NCBI GenBank assembly: GCA_947626665.1
Contig: CANQTB010000003.1
Coordinates: 1-33,045 of the forward strand
Source of the DNA: an uncultured Eggerthellaceae bacterium
GTDB lineage: Bacteria; Actinomycetota; Coriobacteriia; Coriobacteriales; Eggerthellaceae
DNA length: 33,045 nucleotides
Reading direction: 5' to 3'
Below, piece by piece: positions 1-8,237 of this stretch. Each line of letters opens with the position of its first letter. Within the stretch, counting starts at the first letter, position 1. The notes below the pieces were generated by a model, which saw nothing but the letters and a program-made list of their open reading frames with translations, was not told where the DNA came from and did not search any database. A program made the translations under genes and the position numbers.

Positions 1-43
1 CAGTTTTCAAGACTGCCGCCTTCGACCACTCGGCCATTCCTCC
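1..43 (-). tRNA. tRNA-Ser (anticodon UGA), truncated by the window edge
   Basis: Reverse complement begins GGAGGAATGGCCGAGTGGTCGAAGGCGGCAGTCTTGAAAACTG; tRNA-Ser-like D arm and anticodon loop CTTGAAA (anticodon TGA). The 3' half lies outside the window. Confidence 0.9.
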
Positions 44-110
44 GCTTTTCATTCGTCTGACAAACGTGCTGTCAGAAAGGTGCTTCGTAAAGATACCATA
101 TAATAGCCCC

Positions 111-599
111 ATGACGGATGAAGATTGCATACGGCTTGCACTTGAAGAAGCACGCTTTGCCGGTGAAAAGGGCGAGGTGCCGATAGGCGCAGTTGTCGTT
201 TACGAGCCCATCGACCCTGCGACACGGCGCTCTCTCGCAAAACCCACCATCATCGCACGGGCTCACAACCTGCGGGAAACTCTTCGCGATCCCTCGGCAC
301 ATGCCGAGTTTCTGGCAATTCAGGAGGCGTCGAGAAAGCTCGATCGCTGGCGCCTGTCGGATTGCACGGTGTATGTGACGCTTGAGCCGTGCCTCATGTG
401 TGCAGGGCTCATGTATCAGGCACGCATCCGCCGCTGCGTGTATGGGGCGCACGATCCGAAGGCCGGAGCGCTCGGCTCACTCTACGCGATTCATACAGAT
501 TCGCGACTGAATCATCGTTTCGAGGTAACCGATGGTATTCTAGAGGGAGAGTGCGCTGAGATACTGCACAGGTTTTTCGAGAATAAGAGGAAGCGATGA
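111..599 (+). CDS. tadA: tRNA-specific adenosine(34) deaminase
   Basis: Zinc-dependent deaminase motifs HAEFLAIQEASRKLDRWRL and TLEPCLMCAG. ATG at 111 (MTDEDCIRLALEEA) preferred over the upstream GTG at 66. Confidence 0.92.
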   Translation: MTDEDCIRLALEEARFAGEKGEVPIGAVVVYEPIDPATRRSLAKPTIIARAHNLRETLRDPSAHAEFLAIQEASRKLDRWRLSDCTVYVTLEPCLMCAGLMYQARIRRCVYGAHDPKAGALGSLYAIHTDSRLNHRFEVTDGILEGECAEILHRFFENKRKR

Positions 600-1789
600 C
601 GCTGCATACGAGCAATACCGACATGATATCGGCGGCTCGCCATGCGCAGTGGAACCAAGAAGACGCATGGGGCCCCGATGTTTTGAAGGCCGTATCCCCC
701 GCGAAGGTAAACCTTTTCCTCGCTGTAGGAGATAAGCGTACGGATGGGTTCCACGATGTGACCACGATTATGCATGCGTTGGCCCTGCACGATGTGCTTT
801 ATTTTGCCGCGGTACCGCTTTCGGAAGAAGCCTTCGAGGCGGCGCAGGGAAATCCTCAAGCGGTGTTTGTGGGGCCGCGGGAAAACCTCCTCGTCACGCT
901 TGATGTTGCCGAGCTCGGAGGCATTGTTCCCCGCGAGATCCCGCTGCGGGAAAACCTCATCGTGGAAGCCATCGACGCATTGGCACACGCGGTCTCCTAT
1001 GAAAACAGAGAACGAATTTTTCTTCGCTTGGAAAAGGCGATTCCCTATGAGGCGGGCTTGGGTGGAGGCTCGTCCAATGCGGCGGCAGCGCTCGCTTGCG
1101 CCGCTACTACCTGGGGGTTTGATCCTCTCGGTCAGAAAACTCACGATGTGGCCATCTCGCTTGGAAGCGACGTTGCATTTTTCCTTCATGGGGGCTGCGC
1201 GCTCTTCGATGGGCGCGGTGAGCATTTCGTCCATGAGCTTGAATCGAGCCGCGCGCCCGTCGTATTGGTGACCCCTCCGATGGGCGTGTCGACCAAAGAC
1301 GCCTACGCACGCTTCGACGAACAAGGCGAAAAGGTCGATGATGAGGCCATCGAGCAGGCGACGTGGGCCACGAAAGCGGATGAGGTTCATCTCGCTAACA
1401 ATCTGGTGCCTGCAGCCGAGGCGCTGCTCCCCGAACTCAAAGATATTGCCTCATGGCTTGCCTCGTGCCCGGGAGTTCAGGAGGTGCTCCTTTCCGGAAG
1501 CGGTTCGACGACGTTTGCGAAGACGACGGATTTCACGGCGGCGATGAACGCGGTCGCCGAGGCGAACAAGCGAGGATACTGGGCACGGGCAACAACATTC
1601 AGCTCGCTACATGCGGCGGTGATGCCCCAGGAGAAAAAGAAGTTCCCGCACGTACCGCACGCCTCGGAGGCGAACGCCTCGGGTCCGCATGCTTCGGACC
1701 CACATGCTTCGGACCCACATGCTTCGGATCCGCATGTTTCGGGCGCTTCCTCCTCCATGCAAGGTTCCCAGACGACATCAGCAAGGTGA
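596..1789 (+). CDS. ispE: 4-diphosphocytidyl-2-C-methyl-D-erythritol kinase with repetitive C-terminal tail
   Basis: GHMP kinase motif PYEAGLGGGSSNAAAAL, N-terminal SPAKVNLFLAVGDKRTDGFHDVTTIMHAL; ATGA overlap with tadA; C-terminal HASDP repeats. Confidence 0.9.
   Translation: MTLHTSNTDMISAARHAQWNQEDAWGPDVLKAVSPAKVNLFLAVGDKRTDGFHDVTTIMHALALHDVLYFAAVPLSEEAFEAAQGNPQAVFVGPRENLLVTLDVAELGGIVPREIPLRENLIVEAIDALAHAVSYENRERIFLRLEKAIPYEAGLGGGSSNAAAALACAATTWGFDPLGQKTHDVAISLGSDVAFFLHGGCALFDGRGEHFVHELESSRAPVVLVTPPMGVSTKDAYARFDEQGEKVDDEAIEQATWATKADEVHLANNLVPAAEALLPELKDIASWLASCPGVQEVLLSGSGSTTFAKTTDFTAAMNAVAEANKRGYWARATTFSSLHAAVMPQEKKKFPHVPHASEANASGPHASDPHASDPHASDPHVSGASSSMQGSQTTSAR
1655..1745 (+). repeat. 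In-frame 15-bp tandem repeat (unit close to CATGCTTCGGACCCA) in the 3' end of ispE
   Basis: Read directly: ccgcatgcttcggacccacatgcttcggacccacatgcttcggatccgcatgtttcggg, with degenerate copies upstream; encodes HASDPHASDPHASDPHVS. Confidence 0.9.
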
Positions 1790-1795
1790 TAGACA

Positions 1796-2176
1796 ATGGG
1801 TTTGCTCGCACGGCTTGGCCGCATGGTGCCGATGATCATCGTTCTCGCGATCCTCGCGATCGTGATCTATTTCGTCGTGCAATGGAAATCGTCACCCTCG
1901 CGCGCCAAGGAGATCCTCATCAAGGTCTTCACGTGGATCACCATCGCGATCTCCATCTTCTTCGGCATCGTGACGCTGTATGCGTGGGCGGAAGGCAACA
2001 TGGCCGTGCTCGATCTTTCCGTGAGCTGTTTGATCGTCACCCTCGTGGCGCTCGGTATCACCCGTTGGTGCAACCATGTGTTTCTCAAGCACAATCCTCA
2101 TTACAAATCGAAGCGCAACGTGAAGGCGAAAACCAAGCGCCGCTTTCCATGGTCGAATATCCCGTGGTCAAAATAG
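1796..2176 (+). CDS. Small two- to three-TM membrane protein of unknown function
   Basis: 126-aa ORF immediately after ispE; hydrophobic segments MIIVLAILAIVIYFVV, TWITIAISIFFGIVTLYAW, LDLSVSCLIVTLVALGI; basic C-terminus. Confidence 0.75.
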   Translation: MGLLARLGRMVPMIIVLAILAIVIYFVVQWKSSPSRAKEILIKVFTWITIAISIFFGIVTLYAWAEGNMAVLDLSVSCLIVTLVALGITRWCNHVFLKHNPHYKSKRNVKAKTKRRFPWSNIPWSK

Positions 2177-2182
2177 CGCGGA

Positions 2183-4291
2183 TTACGCGAGGGCGGCAGC
2201 TTCGGCGCGATAGCTTCTCAACACCTCTTCAAGAAGGCTCACGAACCCTTGGGTTCCCGTTTGATTCAAGTGCGTGCCGTCGCTTTCAAACCAATCGCTG
2301 TGGTCGGCGGTCAGGTTGTACCAATCCACTAAGAAGACGTCGTCCCGATCAGACGCGATCTGCTCGATAAGGCGGTTGTTGTTGTAGTTGCTGATCCCGG
2401 GAGTGCGGATGTTCATGACGAAAATCGGAATGTTCTCGGGAACCTCGGCAAGCAGGGCGTTGTATTGCTGAAGATAGTCCTCATCGGTGGTGACAACGTT
2501 GGCGCCAAGGGAAATGACGACGACATCGCCCTCCCAGCCTTCGTCTATCCATGTTCTGAGGGCATCGGTTCCCTCGATGATGTTACGGTTGGAAACGGAA
2601 TCTTCGAAGCTTTGGGTGAAATGAGAGAGGAATTCCTCCTTCGCCTCGCGTGTAACGGAATCACCGATCAAAAGAATGCGCCAATCCTTTGGCTCGGCCG
2701 GCAAGCTCGCCAGATATGCCCTAGCAGATTCGGAGACAAGGGGAGACGGGACGAAATTGCCGTTTTCGGCATTTCCGGCGTCTTCGTTCGCGTTGGGCGC
2801 TTCGCTGTTCGCGTTCCCGGTCTGGTCTGCTTGCTGTCCCTCGTACGGCTGGTCATTCGCTTGCTGTGCAAGTGCCTGCGATGGATCGATGATGTCGTTC
2901 TCGTTGTAGTTTGCGCCATTTTGCACGGCGCTTGTCGGGGGCACGACAATCGCGGCGATGATTGCGGCAGCAAAGAGGCAGGCCGCGCTTCCGAAATACC
3001 GCTGATGGCGTTCGAGCAGCATGCCGACCGTTGCCCTATGCGAGCTGATAGAGGCAAGCGTTTTGCGGATGGCGCCTTTGCGGATCGGATTCTCGACGAA
3101 GTGGTACGAGAATTCCGTGACGGCGAGGATGACAGCCACCTGAAGGACATACACCCACCAGGGCTTTTCGGCAAAGTCGGTCGGCGGGTTCATGAGCAGC
3201 AAGAGGGGATAGTGCCATAGGTAGAGGCCGTACGAGCGCTCGCCGATCCAAACGAGCGGGGCGAGGGCGAAGATTTTCGCGAGGATTCCCCTGCTGTTCA
3301 CGAGGGCGATGATGATTATCGCCGTGAGGAGCGAAAGGCCGAAGTAACCGCCGCGATAGAGGAACGGCTCGTAAGCGCTTACGGTGAAGATCATGGCGGC
3401 GATGATGCCCAAAGCGATGAAAGCCGCCACCTCGGCAACGACGCGGGCCGATTTCGGGAACGCCTCCGAGCGCACGCGGGCCGCAGGAAGGACGAAGGCG
3501 AGGAATGCGCCGATCAGGAGCGAGAACGCACGGGTGTCGGTGCCATAGTAAACACGGGACGGATCGTCGCCGGGAACATACAGAAGCGCCATGTCGGCGG
3601 CGGAGAGCAAGGCAAGCACGACGATCAGGGCGCAGATGAGCTTCTTGTTCGTCTTTATCTTGAAGAGCAGCAGAAGAAGAACGGGCCAAACGATATAGAA
3701 CTGCTCCTCAATCGAAAGCGACCAAAAATGCGTGACGGGCGAAGGCGATCCGAGGTTTTCGAAATAGCTGACGTCGTGGAAGATCTGCCACCAGTTGTTA
3801 TAGAAGAACAGGCACGAGAGCAGATCTTGCTTGAGTTTGGTCAACATGACGGGCGAGAATATCGCGCACAGGACGATGAGGCATAAGAGCAGGAAGATGA
3901 TCGCCGGCACCAGACGGCGAACGCGCCTGAGCCAGAAGTTCTTCAGGCTCAGATGCGAGGTGGCGTTCCATTCATCGATGATGAGGCCCGTGATCAGATA
4001 GCCCGAAAGCACGAAGAATATCGTTACGCCGAGCAGTCCGCAGGGCGCCCAGACCGTTTTCAAGTGATAGACCACAACGGCGATGACGGCAAACGCGCGA
4101 AGACCATCCAGCGCCGGAATATAGGACGATTTCATCCGAGGCCGCTCATTGAGGAATTCGCTGTCGTCCGAAAGCTGCGCGTGATGGACGGTGACCGGAT
4201 GCGGGCCTTGCGGCGAAAGGATATTGCTCAGCTGATGGATATCGGATTGGTGGACGTAACGGTCGTCATCGTGCCAGTGGGACGATTTCAC
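2183..4291 (-). CDS. Acyltransferase 3 family membrane protein with C-terminal SGNH hydrolase-like domain (OatA-like cell-envelope O-acetyltransferase)
   Basis: YIPALDGLRAFAVIAVVVYHL...GVTIFFVLSGYLIT, TM-rich core, SIEEQFYIVWPVLL; extracytoplasmic ILLIGDSVTREAKEEF and SDGTHLNQTG (SGNH GDS and DxxH blocks). Start at 4291 is supported by upstream gggaag. Confidence 0.9.
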   Translation of the reverse strand: MKSSHWHDDDRYVHQSDIHQLSNILSPQGPHPVTVHHAQLSDDSEFLNERPRMKSSYIPALDGLRAFAVIAVVVYHLKTVWAPCGLLGVTIFFVLSGYLITGLIIDEWNATSHLSLKNFWLRRVRRLVPAIIFLLLCLIVLCAIFSPVMLTKLKQDLLSCLFFYNNWWQIFHDVSYFENLGSPSPVTHFWSLSIEEQFYIVWPVLLLLLFKIKTNKKLICALIVVLALLSAADMALLYVPGDDPSRVYYGTDTRAFSLLIGAFLAFVLPAARVRSEAFPKSARVVAEVAAFIALGIIAAMIFTVSAYEPFLYRGGYFGLSLLTAIIIIALVNSRGILAKIFALAPLVWIGERSYGLYLWHYPLLLLMNPPTDFAEKPWWVYVLQVAVILAVTEFSYHFVENPIRKGAIRKTLASISSHRATVGMLLERHQRYFGSAACLFAAAIIAAIVVPPTSAVQNGANYNENDIIDPSQALAQQANDQPYEGQQADQTGNANSEAPNANEDAGNAENGNFVPSPLVSESARAYLASLPAEPKDWRILLIGDSVTREAKEEFLSHFTQSFEDSVSNRNIIEGTDALRTWIDEGWEGDVVVISLGANVVTTDEDYLQQYNALLAEVPENIPIFVMNIRTPGISNYNNNRLIEQIASDRDDVFLVDWYNLTADHSDWFESDGTHLNQTGTQGFVSLLEEVLRSYRAEAAALA

Positions 4292-4519
4292 ATGATCACT
4301 TCCCGTGATAGATCGATGCGCATCATGTGTTGAAAATCATCGTGCAATGAAACTTTCCTCAGCCGAGAATCTATGCGGTCTCATTATCGTATTTCGCTAT
4401 TGAAAATGCGAGTATTTTATCGCCATAGTATCGGCTCGGGGCTCTATACTTCTTCCAGAGAAAGAGAGAGGGTTTCTCCTTGTGAGGGTGCAACGACGAA
4501 CGAAAGGGGAATGCAAGCA

Positions 4520-5941
4520 ATGGGAGGCTTTTTCGGAGCTACGTCAAAGCGCGATGTTGTGGTAGATGTCTTTTTCGGCACGGATTACCATTCCCATCTC
4601 GGCACGAAATTCGGCGGGATGGCGTTTTGCGACAACGGGAGCTTTTCCCGCGAGATCCATTCCATTGAGAACACGCCGTTCCGCACACGTTTCGAAGCCG
4701 ACCTCAATGGCTTCCATGGAACCTGTGGCTTCGGCTGCATCAGCGATACCGATCCGCAGCCTTTGCTTGTAAGGTCGCACCTCGGCGTTTTCGCCATCAC
4801 GACCGTGAGCGCCATCAACAACGCCAACGAGCTTGTTGAGGAATACTTCACCGAGGGCGGCAAGCAGTTCATGGCGATGGGCTCGGGCGCGGTGAACACG
4901 ACCGAGCTCGTGGCGGGACTTATCAACCAGAAGAACTCGCTGGAAGATGGCATTCGTTTCGCCCAAGAGACGATCAAGGGGTCGCTTACCCTTTTGATCA
5001 TGAAAAGCGACGGCAGCATCATTGCGGCACGCGACCGTATGGGCAGGCTGCCGGTGCTTATTGGAAAAAACGACGACGGCTACTGTGTGGCCTTCGAATC
5101 GTTTGCCTATCATAAGCTCGGCTATATCGACGACTACGAGCTGGGCTCGGGCGAAATTGTGAACGTGACGCCCGAGGGGATCGAGGTGCTTTCACCGGCG
5201 CGCGACGAGATGCGCATCTGCGCCTTCCTCTGGGTGTATTACGGCTATCCCAACTCCAATTACGAGGGCATAAACGTCGAGGTCATGCGCTATAAAAACG
5301 GCGCCATCATGGCGGAGACCGAAATCGCACGCCATATTCTGCCTGAAGTGGATTATGTTGCCGGCGTGCCCGATTCGGGCGTTCCGCATGGCATCGGCTT
5401 CTCGATGCGCTCGGGAATGCCGTTCGGGCGCCCGTTCATCAAATACACCCCCACATGGCCGCGCTCCTTCATGCCAACCGATCAATCGATGCGCAATCGT
5501 GTGGCGAAGATGAAGCTCATCCCCGTGCCCGAGCTGATCGATGGCAAGAAGCTTCTGTTCGTTGACGATTCGATCGTACGTGGAACGCAACTGCGCGAGA
5601 CGGTGGATTTTCTCTATGCGAGCGGCGCGAAGGAAGTGCACATGCGCTCGGCCTGCCCGCCTATCATGTTCAGCTGCAAGTATCTGAGTTTTTCGCGCGG
5701 CAAATCCGACATGGATCTTATCGCACGCCGCGTGGTGGATGAGTTGGAGGGCGAAGAGGGCGCCAGGCACCTTGATGAATACGCTGACGCGACGACCGAG
5801 CGCGGCGGTTGCCTGCTGAAGACCATCTGCGATCAGTTGCGTTTCGACAGTCTGAGCTATCAATCGCTCGATGGCATGCTTGAGGCCATTGGCATCGATC
5901 GCAATCTCATCTGCACATATTGCTGGACGGGAAAGGAATAG
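4520..5941 (+). CDS. PurF-like phosphoribosyltransferase with degenerate class II glutaminase domain (usually annotated amidophosphoribosyltransferase)
   Basis: PRTase motif LLFVDDSIVRGTQLRETVDFL; KYTPTWPRSFMPTDQSMRNRVAKMKL; Ntn-type N-terminal fold similarity, but starts MGGFFG instead of MCGI(F)G. Start chosen at 4520 with upstream aaagggg. Confidence 0.85.
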   Translation: MGGFFGATSKRDVVVDVFFGTDYHSHLGTKFGGMAFCDNGSFSREIHSIENTPFRTRFEADLNGFHGTCGFGCISDTDPQPLLVRSHLGVFAITTVSAINNANELVEEYFTEGGKQFMAMGSGAVNTTELVAGLINQKNSLEDGIRFAQETIKGSLTLLIMKSDGSIIAARDRMGRLPVLIGKNDDGYCVAFESFAYHKLGYIDDYELGSGEIVNVTPEGIEVLSPARDEMRICAFLWVYYGYPNSNYEGINVEVMRYKNGAIMAETEIARHILPEVDYVAGVPDSGVPHGIGFSMRSGMPFGRPFIKYTPTWPRSFMPTDQSMRNRVAKMKLIPVPELIDGKKLLFVDDSIVRGTQLRETVDFLYASGAKEVHMRSACPPIMFSCKYLSFSRGKSDMDLIARRVVDELEGEEGARHLDEYADATTERGGCLLKTICDQLRFDSLSYQSLDGMLEAIGIDRNLICTYCWTGKE

Positions 5942-5945
5942 CAGG

Positions 5946-6983
5946 ATGGCGGTCAGCACGCGCAACCACGAGGTTATCTCGTCGCAGCCGCTGCTTGACG
6001 CGAAGGGCAACATCGCCGAAGCCGGCTGGGCGCCACGTCAAGTATGGCGCTATGACCGCACGGCCATCAAGGCGCCGTTTTTCCGCATTAAGGAATGGGA
6101 CTACTATATGGTGGTCGGGCAGGGCTTTGCGATCTCTCTGACGCTTTCCGACATCGGCTACATGGGCTTGCAGTCCGTTTCCTTCTTCGACCTGAGCAAG
6201 CACCCGTGGGTGGCGACGAATTTCGTCGTGAATCCACTGCCACGTGGGACGATGGGCCTTCCTCCCGACGATGGCGATCATCATGTGAGCTTTAAGAGCC
6301 CGCGCCTCTTTCTCGATTATGAGAAACGCGGCGACAAGCGCTACCTTGTGTGCGATTTTCCACACTTTTATAAGGGAAAGCATCTCTTTTGCAGCATCGT
6401 GCTTTCCGAACCGCCGCAGGAAAGCGTTGTCGTTGCGACGCCATGGGATGAACCTGCGCATTTCTATTACAACCAGAAGATCAACTGCATGAGGGCGGGC
6501 GGCTTCGTCACCCTGGGTCGCGAGCGCTATACGTTCAATCCGCAAAGCGACTTCGCGACGCTCGATTGGGGGCGTGGCGTATGGACCTACGACAACACGT
6601 GGTTTTGGTCATCGGGAAACGCCGACATAGAAGGGCACCCCTTCGGGTTCAATCTTGGATACGGGTTTGCGAACACCGAAGCGGCGAGCGAAAACGTCAT
6701 CTTCTATGACGGACGTGCACATAAAATCGATGATGTGGAGTTCATCATGCGCAACCCGCGCGATTTCGAGGCTCCGTGGCGATTCACCTCGTCAGACGGG
6801 CGCTTCGAAGGAGATTTCATACCGATCATCGACCGCGTGGGAAAGATCGACGTGGGCTTTGCCTGTACCGATCAGCATCAGGTGTTCGGAAAGCTTTCCG
6901 GCACGGCGGTTCTCGACGATGGGACGAACCTTTCGATGAACGAGATTTGCTGTTTTGTCGAACGCGTTCGCATGAAGTATTGA
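5946..6983 (+). CDS. DUF2804 domain-containing protein
   Basis: MAVSTRNHEVISSQPLLDAKGNIAEAGWAPRQVWRYDR...IKEWDYYMV and later DWGRGVWTYDNTWFWSSGN, GFNLGYGFAN resemble DUF2804 as remembered; starts 4 bp after the PurF-like stop. Confidence 0.8.
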   Translation: MAVSTRNHEVISSQPLLDAKGNIAEAGWAPRQVWRYDRTAIKAPFFRIKEWDYYMVVGQGFAISLTLSDIGYMGLQSVSFFDLSKHPWVATNFVVNPLPRGTMGLPPDDGDHHVSFKSPRLFLDYEKRGDKRYLVCDFPHFYKGKHLFCSIVLSEPPQESVVVATPWDEPAHFYYNQKINCMRAGGFVTLGRERYTFNPQSDFATLDWGRGVWTYDNTWFWSSGNADIEGHPFGFNLGYGFANTEAASENVIFYDGRAHKIDDVEFIMRNPRDFEAPWRFTSSDGRFEGDFIPIIDRVGKIDVGFACTDQHQVFGKLSGTAVLDDGTNLSMNEICCFVERVRMKY

Positions 6984-7007
6984 CGGACTGGCTCGAGAGG
7001 AGACACG

Positions 7008-8129
7008 ATGAGTTTTTCGCTGACGCCTTACACCCCGCCGGATTTCTCGAGTCCTGCCTTGAAGGAGGCGCCTGACGTGCAGCTTCAGCCAGCGCCGCTT
7101 GACGGGGTGGCTCCTTTCGGCTATCACGCCATGAGCATCTATCCCGAATACTTCAAAATCGACGGGAGATGGCAGCTTGCCCCCGACAGCCGCATGGACT
7201 GCGTTGCCGTCTACGAGGACGGTGCGATCTACGTGCGGGAGTTTCGCCATATCAAAGCGGGCGACGCCATCGTGTGCGGAAGGAAGGAGCGTGGCGAGGA
7301 GGGGATCTTCGTTCATACGACAGGATTTCAAAATCCCCTTGCCGGCGATGTGCCCGACGAAGAGGATGCCGGACGTCACTCCGACAATTTCGCCTTCCGC
7401 CTAGGGAGAAGCCGCGAGACAGCGTTTTCCCGCGATTACGATGAGCTTTACGAGCTGCTTGAATACGAGCGCGATCACGGTTACGTCGTATGGGTGATGG
7501 GGCCGGCGTTCTCGTTCAACGGCTTTTCGCGCAATGCGTTCGCGAAGATCATCGACGCAGGGTATGTTGATGCGCTCTTCGCCGGCAACGCGCTTGCCAC
7601 GCACGATTTGGAAGGCGCCTATCTGGGCACCGCGCTCGGGCAGGACATCGAAACGCAGAAGAACCATCCGAACGGCCATTACAACCATCTCGACACGATC
7701 AATGCCGCGCGTGCTGCCGGCTCGATCGAGGCGTTCATCGAACAGCAGCATATCGACAACGGCATCATGCACGCCATCGTGAAGAACAAGGTGCCCTATG
7801 TGTTGGCAGGATCGATCCGCGACGACGGCCCCTTGCCGGGCGTCTATGCGAACGCCTATGAGGCGCAGGATGCGATGCGCAGCCACATCCGCCGTGCGAC
7901 GACGGTGATCTGTATGGCGACAATGCTGCACACCATCGCAACGGGTAACATGACGCCGCTCTTCCGCGTGCAAAGCGACGGCAGCTTGCGCGAGGTGTAT
8001 TTCTACTGCGTCGACATCGCGGAATTCGCGGTAAACAAGCTGATCGACCGCGGTTCCTTGGCGTCGCGTGGCATTGTGACGAATGTGCAGGATTTCATTG
8101 CGAACGTGGCAAAGGGGTTAGGGCTTTAA
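7008..8129 (+). CDS. TIGR00300/LOR-like protein, archaeal-type NAD-dependent ornithine cyclodeaminase candidate
   Basis: VVWVMGPAFSFNGFSRNAFAKIIDAGYVDALFAGNALATHDLEGAYLGTALG, NGHYNHLDTINAARAAGSIEAFI, NKVPYVLAGSIRDDGPLPGV, TMLHTIATGNM, VDIAEFAVNKLIDRGS match the family as remembered; RBS gaggag upstream. Confidence 0.75.
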   Translation: MSFSLTPYTPPDFSSPALKEAPDVQLQPAPLDGVAPFGYHAMSIYPEYFKIDGRWQLAPDSRMDCVAVYEDGAIYVREFRHIKAGDAIVCGRKERGEEGIFVHTTGFQNPLAGDVPDEEDAGRHSDNFAFRLGRSRETAFSRDYDELYELLEYERDHGYVVWVMGPAFSFNGFSRNAFAKIIDAGYVDALFAGNALATHDLEGAYLGTALGQDIETQKNHPNGHYNHLDTINAARAAGSIEAFIEQQHIDNGIMHAIVKNKVPYVLAGSIRDDGPLPGVYANAYEAQDAMRSHIRRATTVICMATMLHTIATGNMTPLFRVQSDGSLREVYFYCVDIAEFAVNKLIDRGSLASRGIVTNVQDFIANVAKGLGL

Positions 8130-8237
8130 ACAAGGCGTTGAGCAGGAACCAAAAGCCGGCTCGACGAGGATGAGGGGGAGTTCGAAGAAGGCAGGGACCA
8201 CGCCTTCTCACGAGAACAGAAACCGAAAGGAAAGACA

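Noticed and set aside
512-1390. 292-aa antisense ORF over ispE
   Set aside because: No recognisable motif; overlaps a well-supported ispE on the other strand.
1453-2370. 305-aa + strand ORF overlapping ispE and the next gene
   Set aside because: Alternative frame of ispE and the small membrane protein with no coherent motif; kept open by repeat and GC bias.
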